DNA of 64,000 nucleotides, from contig NC_040027.1 in assembly GCF_000972845.2 (NCBI RefSeq), positions 16,289,803 through 16,353,802 on the forward strand, written 5' to 3'. The first letter of the stretch is position 1, and every line of letters starts with the position of its first letter. The DNA is from Larimichthys crocea. Its lineage: Eukaryota; Chordata; Actinopteri; Sciaenidae. The notes beneath the pieces are model-generated. The model saw only the letters and a list, made by a program, of their open reading frames with translations. It was not told the origin of the DNA and made no database searches. Positions 55,013 through 64,000 of this stretch are shown here, in pieces. Both the position numbers and the translations under genes were made by a program.

Positions 55013-56023
55013 GTAAGTCTGTCTTTCGCTTATTCTCAAACTTCCTGTGTTTGTTGTCTGCGTCCACCAGAACCATACTTTCCCTCATATTCTCTTCTGG
55101 CCGATTGACTGGCTAATAGAGAACATCCTGACCTGGAACTGAAATAATTAAATCTCTGATCTAATCTCAGATTTAATTTCCCCATGTAGAGAAATTACAA
55201 TGTGACGTCAGAGTGTACGCTCATTAACACTTTCCGTGCGTTCTCCCTCCCCCTCATCATTGTGTTGTATCGAAAGTCTGTCATCTCTACATGAACCTGT
55301 CACTGTGATGCTCCACAGAAGAACAAAGCCTGCTCTTGTTCTCTTATCTCCCACATCATTTTATTTTTATCCTCTTAATTTTTCACGGTAAAGATAAGAA
55401 AACAAAGGGAACTTAGTTATAAACTAATCTAACAGCTTGTTGCAAGCACTAAACTGCTGTTCTAAGGAACAATTGTGGACACAAAAGTAAAGAAAATGTA
55501 GAGATGGATGCATAATAGTCCTGACAGAAATATGTACTTGGTCAGGAAGTAGATGCAACACATCTTAGTAGCTTTATTGTCAGTATTACCTTTCAACCTG
55601 CTTCATGCACACTCGTGTGGTGGGTTGAATTAAGTTTAAAGGTTAATGAAGTGGGAGAGATTTCAAGATGTCCTGTGCTCCTCTGTTGAGAAGCGCTCAT
55701 CCTAACAAAAGAGTATTGTTGTCTAAAAGGAGTAAGTGCCACTGGTGCCCCTTGTGCGGTTCATTATCTCAGCTGTAGTCCTGCCTGTGAGAGCTTTCCC
55801 ATAGCTCAGGTACACTGTAGACAGGTTAACAACTCTGGCATTTATTGATTAATTGTGCCGTTGCATTTATAGATTCACTTTATGCAGGCCAACAAACCAG
55901 TGGGGCTGCACGGTGTTAGTGGAAAAGTAAACCAGCTGCACAGAAAGGTAGACAAGGCTAGGCTGCAAGTTGATGTGTAAGGACGGTAATTCTCTGAGTC
56001 ATGAATGGCACATACATTTACTG

Positions 56024-56067
<44 letters not shown>

Positions 56068-59000
56068 CAGGAGATCCCATTCGAGGTCAAGGAGCAGCAA
56101 GATGGCTACGTGCTCCTCTTGGTGATCCTCTCCATCTTCCTGGTAGGAACGTTGATCTTCGTCGCCGTCTTCCTCATCGCCTGCCGTCGAGGAGGGAAAC
56201 TCTGTGCCAGGTACGATCCAGAAATTGTGCATTACATTTAGCATTTCAGCTCTTCCCGAGACACTCTCATCCAGAGGAACTTATCAAGAGTTTAGCAGTA
56301 TAAGGAGACAGCAGTAAGGAACTATGTAAGGGGACTTAATAAAAGCAGCAGCTGCAAAATTCAATAACAAGAGATCTTTAATAAAAGATAACTTTATGAT
56401 GTTGAGTTTTTGTTGACACTGTGCCACAGAGGAGTCAACTCTACAGTGATTTTGAAGCCTTGGAATGAACTGTTGTTGCATGTATTGTTATATTGTTGCC
56501 TGGTGTCTGTGTTATTTAATCCTGGAAAAAAAAAAAACTTCTGTTGTACAATCCAACACCAAACTTTACATCCTTGAACGACACTCCTACGCAGCCTCAA
56601 CAAAAACCTAAACGCTCTTTGCTTCATAAAGATAGATTCAGGTGCACAGGTGGTGTTTATACTGAGTTGCTAACATGCAACTGCTATTTAGAGTCTGGCT
56701 GGTACTTGTTGAATGTGCGTACTGACATAATGGATAAAGCTCATTGCAATTGCAAATGAAGTTAACTACTTCCTGTGAAATCGTCCAGTTTCGCTCCACC
56801 CAGCGAGTATGATTCCATTAAGACGTTCTGCATTTATTCAGCAGTAGAATGGCTACGCTCGAGACACTTTGTCCCTCTCTGCAGCAGCACGTGTCATCAA
56901 GTACACTTGAGTATATGAAAGCGCACCAGCTAGATGCTGATAAACAGAGAGCACAGAGGCTGAGCCGTGAAAAGGAGAGACTCGCCAGGGGAGGGCAGAG
57001 GAGAATCGGCCAGACTGGTACAAATGATGAGTGTAATGAGATTTCATAGCAGCCATCGGCTGTGATTAATCTTGCGTCTCAACCCAGCCCCATGTGCGCA
57101 CATGAGAACACACAAACACACACACACACACACAGGCACAGTATGGGGAAGCGAGAGCCACAGAGGAAATTAAAGACAAGAAAAAGCACAGATCTGGGTG
57201 GACAGAGAAATCTCAAGTCACTTCACACTCACGCACACACATGCAACTCATAGCTCTGCTCAAAGAGCCTTCAGGTTATTTTTTTCTGCCTCATTAAGTA
57301 AAATCTGGGCGTGGAATTTAGGGAACTTGCATGAAGGAACAGCTGCACCTAAAACCGAGGAAAAATATACCAAAAGAATAAACAATATGACCTTTATTGT
57401 GTTTTTCCTCTGTGCCCTTAAAGATAAATGGAAACGTGCAATCCAGTAAAGCACCATACTTTATCAGTTCAAGAGGTCCCCTGGCCCTGAAGGTTATCAA
57501 GTTACTGGCAATGATTTAGGCCCTCATTGATTATACAGGCAGGCAGCCATTTAGACAAATAGTCCTATGTCTTTATGCGTGTCCTGTCTTTGAACACCAG
57601 ACAGAAAGGTCAAATAGTAACCAAGATGATCATAAAGCTTTGTGCACTGCCCGCATCAGTCAGGTTCGACGGATGAAAGACAGACTTCGAGGGGGTAATC
57701 ATGTCACAACATTGATCTGTATGTTTCTGTGTGCCCCAGGCCCAGCGATGACCCCGAAAAAACCAACACCACCTACATGGAGGAGACTCAGCCCACCCAT
57801 GGTAAGAGGAAAAAATGGAAGAAATGTAGGGAGGGAGGGATAGGGGAACAGATAAAGAGGCAAGTGATGAGGGAGGATTAATGGAGACAGGCAGGCTGGA
57901 AGATGGAGGGATTGGATTGATGGAAGCGGGGATATTTTTATCATGTCAGCACAAACGCGTAATGTCTATGCCATTAAAATATTGTGATCTTGTGAGCCCC
58001 AATTAGTTTAAGTAGCTCGGCCATTCCTGGAACACATTTTAACATTTTGGGACCAGTGGATGCACTTTTGTCTCCAGTAAAACTGATTTACTAAAAGGCA
58101 AGCATCAGTTTGGCTCTAAACTGCTTTTGTAAGGCTTTTTGTTTAGTTTTTTTCAGTCAGCAGTTTGCCATATTACCATGCTCATCCTCCACTAAGGTGT
58201 CAGTATTAGGTGGCTCATTTCAGTTGTATCGCTTTTTCGTCTTCACCGGATTGTGACCGAGTGGATCATATAAGGTCAACATTTGACTGACATGGGTTGA
58301 CTTTTTAAAGTTAACATTACATATGATGTGGACCAAGGTGCATGATGCAAAACGTGAGAAAAGTCCTGTTTGCAGCTCTTTGAGCTAAATGACCATAGCA
58401 GTATGCCAACATGCTCACAGTGACAATGCTAATGTAACATGCTATGGTTAAGCAGGTATCAATACTGTGTCTCACCTCTACACTTCTATGTAATACACCG
58501 CGTACACTATGTGCTTCCAGGCGTAGTGTGCTAATTTCTGCAGGGTAGTGTTGTCTCAAATTCGAGTACGACCGCTGCGAATCAACATTTTAGCACTTTT
58601 TCGTATATGGCGAATTTCAATTGGGTGGAGCGTTAGTGCCAACATTTGACTTTAAAACATACGATTTATATTTGTACATTAAAACTTCCTTAGCCACCAT
58701 TTTCCACACTGTCGGTGGGTCCTCCCCATCTGCTACATAGCCAAAATGGCAACCATTGAGGGCAAGAGGTGTCCAGTGTTTACAAGTCACCATCCGGGTA
58801 CTCACTGCATTTTGCCATAATTGACTGTGTGAATGCACTTATGTTCTCAAAATAGCAAGTTTAACTATGGAAGTACACAAATTGAGACACAGTTACCATG
58901 TTTAACATGTTTTATGCTAAATTGGCACGGTACACAGTACACAGTTTTGTGGGTATGAACCAAAGCATTAAACAAACAAGCTTTTTTACCAATCCATCAT

Positions 59001-62000
59001 TAGATGTTGAGATATTTCACTGAATGAGTAGATATATATCATCAGTCAGTCCTTCTTCATCTTCTTGGGATCATGAATGTTGTTGACATATTTTAACCTT
59101 GACCAAAGTGGTAGACCAACATCGCCATCCCTAGAGCCATGATCACATATATTTTACATGAATTAAAAAAAATTTTTAAACCGTTCTTCTGTCCTTCTTT
59201 TTTCTTCTTTCACTCATCTATCCAACTATCTATCTGTCTCCTCTGTCTCTTGTATCTCTGGCAGAAATCACCATCAGGGTGGATGAGTCAGAGTGCCTGT
59301 CAATGGCCAGCTCTCACGACCAAGAGACTGAGCGCTTCCTCTCCACGGGCACCACAGGTCGTCGTGTCTCCTTCAATGAGGCTGCGCTCTTCGATCATGG
59401 CAAGAAGGCCCAGGAGAAGGGCCGCAGGTCAGACAGAAGCCCACTTTTGCAAACCTCTAACCTTTTTATTCGGTATTCCATTTGCATTAATGTCCAAAAA
59501 CTCCATCTTTCTGAGAAGGATATATATATTTTACTGTGTCTATCTCACTTCTATGTTAGTTTAGGGTTAAGAATTAATAAAGACTGCATTATGTATGCTG
59601 TGGACACACAGAGCTCTCACCTCTTCTTATTATTTTCCTGCCTTACTTTTCTCTTTAAGTCCTGAACCTGACATGCCAATTCTTCAAAGGGATTTTTTTC
59701 TGTGGGGCTAAATGCAGAATCCAGAGTAGCTCTGATGGGTTTGAAGGCAGATATCCCCCCTGGCTGTTTGTCTCTTGTGCACGGATAAGCTTCCTGATTT
59801 AAAGCTTATATTATGTCTCCTCCTGAAAGAGCATTTTGATTCAACTCCATGTTGTGCACTCCAGGTACACTCTGACCGAGGGCGACTTTCACCACCTGAA
59901 GAACGCCCGGCTCACACACCTCCACATCCCTCCCCCGGCTCTCAAGATAGTCACGATCCACGAGTGCGACTCGGCTGAGAACAGCATCACCATGACAACG
60001 CGCCCTGTCGCCAAGTCAGCACTTTCCATCTTCCAGGTGACAGCCTTTAACCTGCTATTACTCCTGATGCATCATTAGTCTTGACCGGGGGTCAATTAGA
60101 ACATCAATCACATGGATCAGGGCAAGAAAATGTATCAATCTAAACACAGGAATCAAGGATCTGCTCTGCCTGCTCATTTCAACAGGCTGTACATTGATTT
60201 CCCATTTAGTTCAGTCATTGGTGCTGGGCTGCAGCTGGAGAGGGAAATTGAACTGTGTTATTATTTATAGATGTTACTTAAATATGAAAACAATGGAGCT
60301 ACATTTCTTACGTTCTTACTCTGTGCTTCCCTTCAGCCGATGCTGTGCCCCCTACCACAAACAGCATTGACCAGTTTAAGTGTCAATCCCAGCTGTGCCC
60401 TCCCTGGAGATGCTCTGAACTCTGTGGTGGACACCAGCTTCACCGAGAGCACTATTGCTCTCAGCCCTAAAGAGCTGAGCTCTGTAAGTTACCTCCAACT
60501 GCTGTACAAACATGTCACACAGTGATTTTCTTACTGAAACCACACATTAAGTGCAAAGATCTCTCTCAAGTACTGAGTGTGCATACAAATCGCCCGTAAG
60601 AGCTCAAGTTTGTTGAGTTAATTATTTGTAGAGTGACGAATTTTCTTAAGATAGTCTCTCGGTGCACCAACCGTCTCTTCAACCAGCCAGTCAACCAGTG
60701 AGTCATCCATGCTGACATTAGAGGGTCATAGAGCCTGAGGGAGGACCAACAAGAGGGATGGTTGATGGGTAAACAGGGAAGCCTGTGAGGAACATCACTG
60801 TCAGGAGAGATTACACGCACACCACTTGTCTTGGCATGTTTTCCTACTGACCACGTTTCTCTCTCCACTCAGATCGAGATGATGGGAGCTGGGCCCCGGG
60901 GCAGAGGCAGTAGTGTCAGTGTTGGAGAAGGGGCTGCGGTGGGGAGCGGTGCCCCTCCTGCTGGCAGCAGTGCAGGAAGTCAGGGGCCAATGCTGCAGTT
61001 CTTCACTAAACTGCGGCGCCATGCTAGTCTGGAGGGGGCCAGCCCGTACTTCAAGATCAAAAAATGGAAGCTGGACAGCAGCCAGAGAGCCTCGAGTCTG
61101 GACACCAGAGGTAATGAATCGCTGATCGTGTAAAGTTTATTATTATTTTTAGAAACAATTTGTGCCACTGCAGCAGGAAAGTACAACAGTCTTTGTGGCT
61201 GTGTGTTAAAAAAAAAAAAGAACTGAGAAAATAAAGTTATTACTTTATAAAGTAATAAAGTTCTTTCTTAGGTGTAATTTCTCTATTCATGTGTCTGTTA
61301 AGTATTTTTGGCAATATTCTCTTGGGGTGAACAGACAACGGTTAAGCAGGGGGCTCCAGCAACCAACTGTGAGATGCCTTTTGCCTGCTAAGAGTCGGAT
61401 ATACACACAGACACACATGTACAAGACAGATGGCTCAGTGACGTAAAGTCTGGTCGTTCCAAGTCAATTTGAGCCCTTGAGTAAATCCTCCCTGCCGATC
61501 CCCTTCATATATACACTCCCCATGTTTTCCTCAGGCTAAGGCCTTCTATCGTACCAAGGGACCGGGAAAGATCACAAAATCCCCTCGAAAACCACAACAG
61601 TTGATGGAAGCTTTCTCCTGAATTACATGTTACTTCACTCCCATCTGCTGTTACTTGTACAAGTTGTGCAACTCACTGCTCTTCCCCCCCCCCGTGTTTG
61701 GTGCGATCCAGGCTCTCCAAAGAGGAGACAGTTTCAGCGCCAGCGAGCCGCCAGCGAAAGCATGGACCAGGACGACAACGACGCGCACCACATAGACCTC
61801 ATCCAGTACATCGCCCGCACCCAGGACGTCACCTACCGTCCCAGCCAGCCCACTACGCGCCTCCTCTCACCTCCTTCCACACCACCCCCCTCCCTCGGCA
61901 GGTATCTTTAATTCCCTTGCCATTCATCCTGTCCACTGCTTTGCTGCCTTGCACTCATTTCTTTACTGTAGCTAGAAGACGGATGGTAATGATATACAGC

Positions 62001-64000
62001 AGGATACGGCTCTAAGTCCCAATTCTTCACCACTTTGCCTTAACATAAAAGTTAAATGCTTTTGTGAATGGCGGAGGAGCAGGGATACAAGACAATCATA
62101 TGGGAAATGTCAGTGCCAAGAGAACTGAACTATAAGTCCCTAAAAAATCTAGAAAATGACATTTGAAAACTGTCCCCTTTTTAGACAAATTATTTAGCTA
62201 GGACATTTAATTAGATTAAAGCACACCATGCTGTGTAACTGTAAATGCTATCTAACCACCATCTGATTTGTATGTAATGAGATCCCTGCAAACAAGAGTT
62301 CTTTCAAAACCAATTTCATGATTTGAGGCCAGATGTCGGGGATTCCCAGAGTGCACTGGAGTGGAGTGGAGAATCGGGACGCAGGGTTTATATCTGACAT
62401 AGGAAACCATCTCATCGCTGACATGGACTAATAATAGTCACTTTAGGGGTCGCTTTGATTTTTGTTATTTTAAGTTTGCAATCAAAGCAATGCAGATTAT
62501 TTTTTTATATTAATATTTTCTTATACAGTCATTTATTTTCCTTCACTGGATATTAGATTAAACAGTATTTCCTGTGTATGCTTGCAGATGTTTGTTGTTG
62601 AACATAAACAGAACTTCCTGGAAGCTGCCGTGAGTTAAGGAATTTGATGATCTCGATGATCCTTTCATGCAGTATGGATTCTTTAGATTTGCTGTCCCAC
62701 GGTGAAAGCTGGGGATTTATTTTTTTTTTTGCACATTTTTGAGCACACATGGCATCAGTATTCTGCTAAGTTCAGTTAAAGGACATGCGACAGCAGCCAT
62801 TGCAAGTCATAAAAATCATTCTGTGCACTGTGAACACAGCCATGTCTCAGATGAATGTGTTATTTAGGCAAATGCTCTGACACTGACACTTGTTTTGCCT
62901 GTCCGTGTGTTTCTTCCCTTCCTTCACTCCTTATTTCTTTCATTTTATCTCATCTCTCCACACCTGTGTGCACACTACAGGGTAGAGGTAGAGGTGATGG
63001 TGGAGCCCAGCTGCAGCCATGGAGGACCAGGGGTGATTGGCCTATCCCCTGATCCCCAAGATGAAGCACTGTCCCTGGCAAGAAGGGAAGGTGCAGACCC
63101 TTTGGACCCCTTAGATCCCCAGGACCCCCAGTCACTTTACAAAGACATCTGGACCCTACGTGCGACACTTGAACAGTATGCGGCCTCTGACCAGAGCAGC
63201 AACAACGACAGGAACTCTGTCTGCAGCGATGCTGACAGTGTGTGTTCGCTGGGCGGACGCACAGAAGCAGAAAGAGGAGGGCTGCCCAGCTACCCGTCCC
63301 AAGATTTAGGGGATGAGGCAGAAGGTGGGGAGGATGACAAGGACATTTTGATGTATACGGATGAGAGGTTGGGTGAGAAGGAGGGGAAAAAAAGGAAACA
63401 GAAAAGCACAGAATCAGAGCGAGGGGGCAGTGACGGAGAAACAGGGACTCGTAAATTGCTGCAGATGGACAGCGGCTATGCGTCAATAGAGGCTCCATCT
63501 CGTGGTCCAGAAGACCTGCGTCTGTTTGGGAGCATCAACAGCAGCCCTAAAGACAGAACGGCCCACGAGAAAAGGCACCACTTTACCAACGCAGGGCGAA
63601 CTGGCACTATCGGTGAGAGCTTTGAGTCTCATCTCTTGGAGGAGGAGCTGGAGGATGAGATGTTGTTGGGTGCCAGCAGAGGAGTTTCCATAGAAACAGG
63701 TGCTGGTTCACTGAGTTGGTTCCCATATGGTCAGATGCTCACACCTCGAGAGGCTGCACAGCCTTCACCTCATCCACCAACATTGCACCGGCGAGACTAC
63801 AGCATCGATGAGAAGACGGATGCCCTCTTCCACGAGTTTCTCCGCCACGACCCTCAGTTTGACCAGCAGGAATCGCCACTAAGGAAGCACCGGTCCCGAA
63901 TCCACCTCCGTAAGCAGTGGCAGCGCCACAAGCAGTGGAGTGACCCTGGTGTCAGACACTTCCAATCCTCTTTTGACAGACAGCGGACTCCTCTACGGAG
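54965..64000 (+). CDS. cbarp: calcium channel beta-subunit anchoring and regulatory protein, 9 exons, 3' end cut by the window
   Basis: CBARP (BARP/Dos) is a single-pass plasma-membrane protein of neurons and endocrine cells. It binds CaV-beta subunits and lowers surface expression and activity of voltage-gated calcium channels (known for the mammalian protein). Exons are 54965-55012, 56071-56210, 57740-57801, 59265-59427, 59865-60036, 60337-60483, 60873-61110, 61712-61901 and 62981-64000. All junctions are GT-AG, and phases join into 726 codons so far. The short extracellular N-terminus has sequons at N3 and N14, and one membrane helix lies at about 29-53. Conserved cytosolic blocks are TERFLSTGTTGRRVSFNEAA (about 105-124), YTLTEGDFHHLKNARLTHLH (139-158), LRRHASLEGASPYFKIKKWK (in exon 7), KLLQMDSGYASIE (545-557) and RDYSIDEKTDALFHEFLRHD (658-677). 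The start ATG has a good context (ggaccATGa). The protein already exceeds the human length of about 705 aa. Which of any duplicated fish copies this is cannot be told. Confidence 0.95.
55013..56070 (+). other. cbarp: cbarp intron 1 (of the coding region)
   Basis: Ordinary unique sequence that ends in the TATC microsatellite. No repeat or exon is otherwise recognised. Confidence 0.85.
56027..56067 (+). repeat. cbarp: (TATC)n microsatellite serving as polypyrimidine tract
   Basis: About ten TATC/CTAT units run directly into the acceptor ctcag at 56066-56070 of cbarp exon 2. No other pyrimidine tract lies between the repeat and the exon. Confidence 0.92.
56071..56210 (+). CDS. cbarp: cbarp coding exon 2 (membrane segment)
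   Basis: This 140-bp exon encodes residues 17-62 and two bases of codon 63. The hydrophobic helix starts at YVLLLVILSIFLVGTLIFVA and is followed by the stop-transfer residues CRRGGK. The donor is gtacga. Confidence 0.93.
56211..57739 (+). other. cbarp: cbarp intron 2 (1.5 kb)
   Basis: It holds a degraded teleost repeat at 56229-56345 and a CA repeat near 57113-57134. No additional exon is visible. Confidence 0.85.
56229..56345 (+). repeat. degraded copy of the 27.1-kb teleost repeat
   Basis: It begins cattacatttagcattt and contains tctcatccagaggaactta, a diverged version of the cattacatttagcagacgc... tatccaaagcgactta pattern at 27094. The copy sits just inside cbarp intron 2. Confidence 0.4.
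57740..57801 (+). CDS. cbarp: cbarp coding exon 3
   Basis: This 62-bp exon completes R63 and encodes PSDDPEKTNTTYMEETQPTH plus one base. The EKTxTTY segment matches the mammalian protein. The acceptor is gtgccccag and the donor gtaaga. Confidence 0.9.
58390..59142 (+). repeat. teleost interspersed repeat, split by a younger insertion
   Basis: The left part (58390-58463) has tgccaacatgctcacagtga and atgctaatgtaacatgct. The right part (58895-59142) has taccatgtttaacatg, ttgagatatttcactg and gaccaaagtggtagacc, ending catcgccatccctagagcca. The order matches the repeat at 41785-42085 and a family common in percomorph fish. Confidence 0.6.
58464..58894. mobile_element. non-autonomous DNA transposon (MITE-like) with terminal inverted repeats
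   Basis: The left end (actgtgtctcacctctacac) and the inverse of the right end (actgtgtctcaatttgtgta) match over about 28 bp with few differences. The 431-bp element has no open frame of note. A clear target-site duplication is not seen. Confidence 0.7.
59265..59427 (+). CDS. cbarp: cbarp coding exon 4
   Basis: This 163-bp exon encodes EITIRVDESECLSMASSHDQ and then ETERFLSTGTTGRRVSFNEA, ending KAQEKGR. The second half is nearly identical to the mammalian protein. The donor is gtcaga, so the usual A or G at position +3 is replaced by C. Confidence 0.95.
59428..59864 (+). other. cbarp: cbarp intron 4
   Basis: A 437-bp intron of unique sequence. Nothing notable. Confidence 0.85.
59865..60036 (+). 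CDS. cbarp: cbarp coding exon 5
   Basis: This 172-bp exon encodes YTLTEGDFHHLKNARLTHLH, then IPPPALKIVTIHECDS, ending SALSIFQ. It is strongly conserved. The acceptor is gcactccag and the donor gtgaca. Confidence 0.95.
60337..60483 (+). CDS. cbarp: cbarp coding exon 6
   Basis: This 147-bp, phase-0 exon encodes PMLCPLPQTALTSLSVNPSC, then the conserved ALPGDALNSVVD and ends KELSS. Its length keeps the frame if skipped. The acceptor is cccttcag and the donor gtaagt. Confidence 0.9.
60484..60872 (+). other. cbarp: cbarp intron 6
   Basis: A 389-bp intron of unique sequence. Nothing notable. Confidence 0.85.
60873..61110 (+). CDS. cbarp: cbarp coding exon 7
   Basis: This 238-bp exon begins with a Gly/Ser-rich linker (IEMMGAGPRGRGSSVSVGEG). 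It then has the conserved basic block LRRHASLEGASPYFKIKKWK and ends QRASSLDTR plus one base. The basic block contains several potential kinase sites (RRHAS). The acceptor is ctccactcag and the donor gtaatg. Confidence 0.95.
61111..61711 (+). other. cbarp: cbarp intron 7
   Basis: A 601-bp intron of unique sequence with a short A run at 61207-61220. Nothing notable. Confidence 0.85.
61712..61901 (+). CDS. cbarp: cbarp coding exon 8
   Basis: This 190-bp exon encodes GSPKRRQFQRQRAASESMDQ, then the conserved IDLIQYIARTQDV and a Pro-rich stretch ending PPPSLG. The acceptor is gcgatccag and the donor gtatct. Confidence 0.93.
61902..62980 (+). other. cbarp: cbarp intron 8 (1.1 kb)
   Basis: Unique AT-rich intron sequence. 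Nothing notable. Confidence 0.85.
62981..64000 (+). CDS. cbarp: cbarp coding exon 9 (open to the window edge)
   Basis: At least 1020 bp stay open without a stop to the right edge. The exon has an acidic, fish-variable middle part, the conserved KLLQMDSGYASIE block, and RDYSIDEKTDALFHEFLRHD followed by a basic stretch (RKQWQRHKQWSDPG), all in the same order as in mammals. The acceptor is gcacactacag. The C-terminus lies outside the window. Confidence 0.95.

Larger units (their letters stand above)
57802..59264 (+). other. cbarp: cbarp intron 3 (1.5 kb) with nested repeats
   Basis: An older interspersed repeat (58390-59142) is interrupted by a 431-bp element with terminal inverted repeats (58464-58894). 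The rest is unique sequence. Confidence 0.85.

Overview
The window is a stretch of vertebrate nuclear DNA, almost certainly from a ray-finned fish and probably a spiny-rayed (percomorph) teleost. The genes are split by GT-AG introns, dinucleotide and tetranucleotide microsatellites are dense, and the interspersed repeats are of the teleost kind (L2-clade LINE, Rex3/RTE-like tail, foldback and MITE-like elements). I see no bacterial, plasmid, phage or viral gene, no CRISPR array, and no tRNA or rRNA gene.

Three protein-coding genes can be rebuilt exon by exon with reading frames that join correctly. (1) midn (midnolin) lies on the minus strand. It has seven coding exons from 21564 down to 820 and encodes 545 residues, with the 3' UTR running off the left edge. 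(2) atp5f1d (delta subunit of mitochondrial ATP synthase F1) lies on the minus strand. It has four coding exons from 50889 down to 44765 and encodes 160 residues. (3) cbarp (voltage-gated calcium channel beta-subunit anchoring and regulatory protein) lies on the plus strand. It has nine coding exons from 54965 and is cut by the right edge after 726 complete codons. Order and relative orientation match the human 19p13.3 block CBARP-ATP5F1D-MIDN as I know it, so this is an ancient syntenic trio and not a functional operon. The products act in different places: a nuclear proteasome adaptor, a mitochondrial enzyme subunit, and a neuronal or endocrine plasma-membrane regulator.

Layout: 1-819 midn 3' UTR; 820-21572 midn exons and large introns; about 21.6-24.3 kb midn 5' region, with an NF-Y-like CCAAT pair, a small hydrophobic ORF and a candidate noncoding first exon; 24.3-44.4 kb a gene-poor, repeat-containing intergenic stretch; 44.4-50.9 kb atp5f1d with an L2 LINE fragment in intron 1; 51.0-52.8 kb a repeat-rich spacer with a long CTAT/GATA palindrome and a strong CTCF-type motif; 52.8-54.9 kb candidate 5' exons of cbarp; 55-64 kb the cbarp body.

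I looked for a new biological system and did not find one. The most interesting signals are regulatory or structural: a (TATC)n microsatellite that forms the polypyrimidine tract of a cbarp splice acceptor, a possible alternative cbarp first exon, a 25-bp-stem hairpin near midn, an uncatalogued repeat pair in opposite orientation, a DNA element nested in an older repeat, and a perfect 110-bp tetranucleotide palindrome. All family assignments come from reading the sequence. No database search was run.
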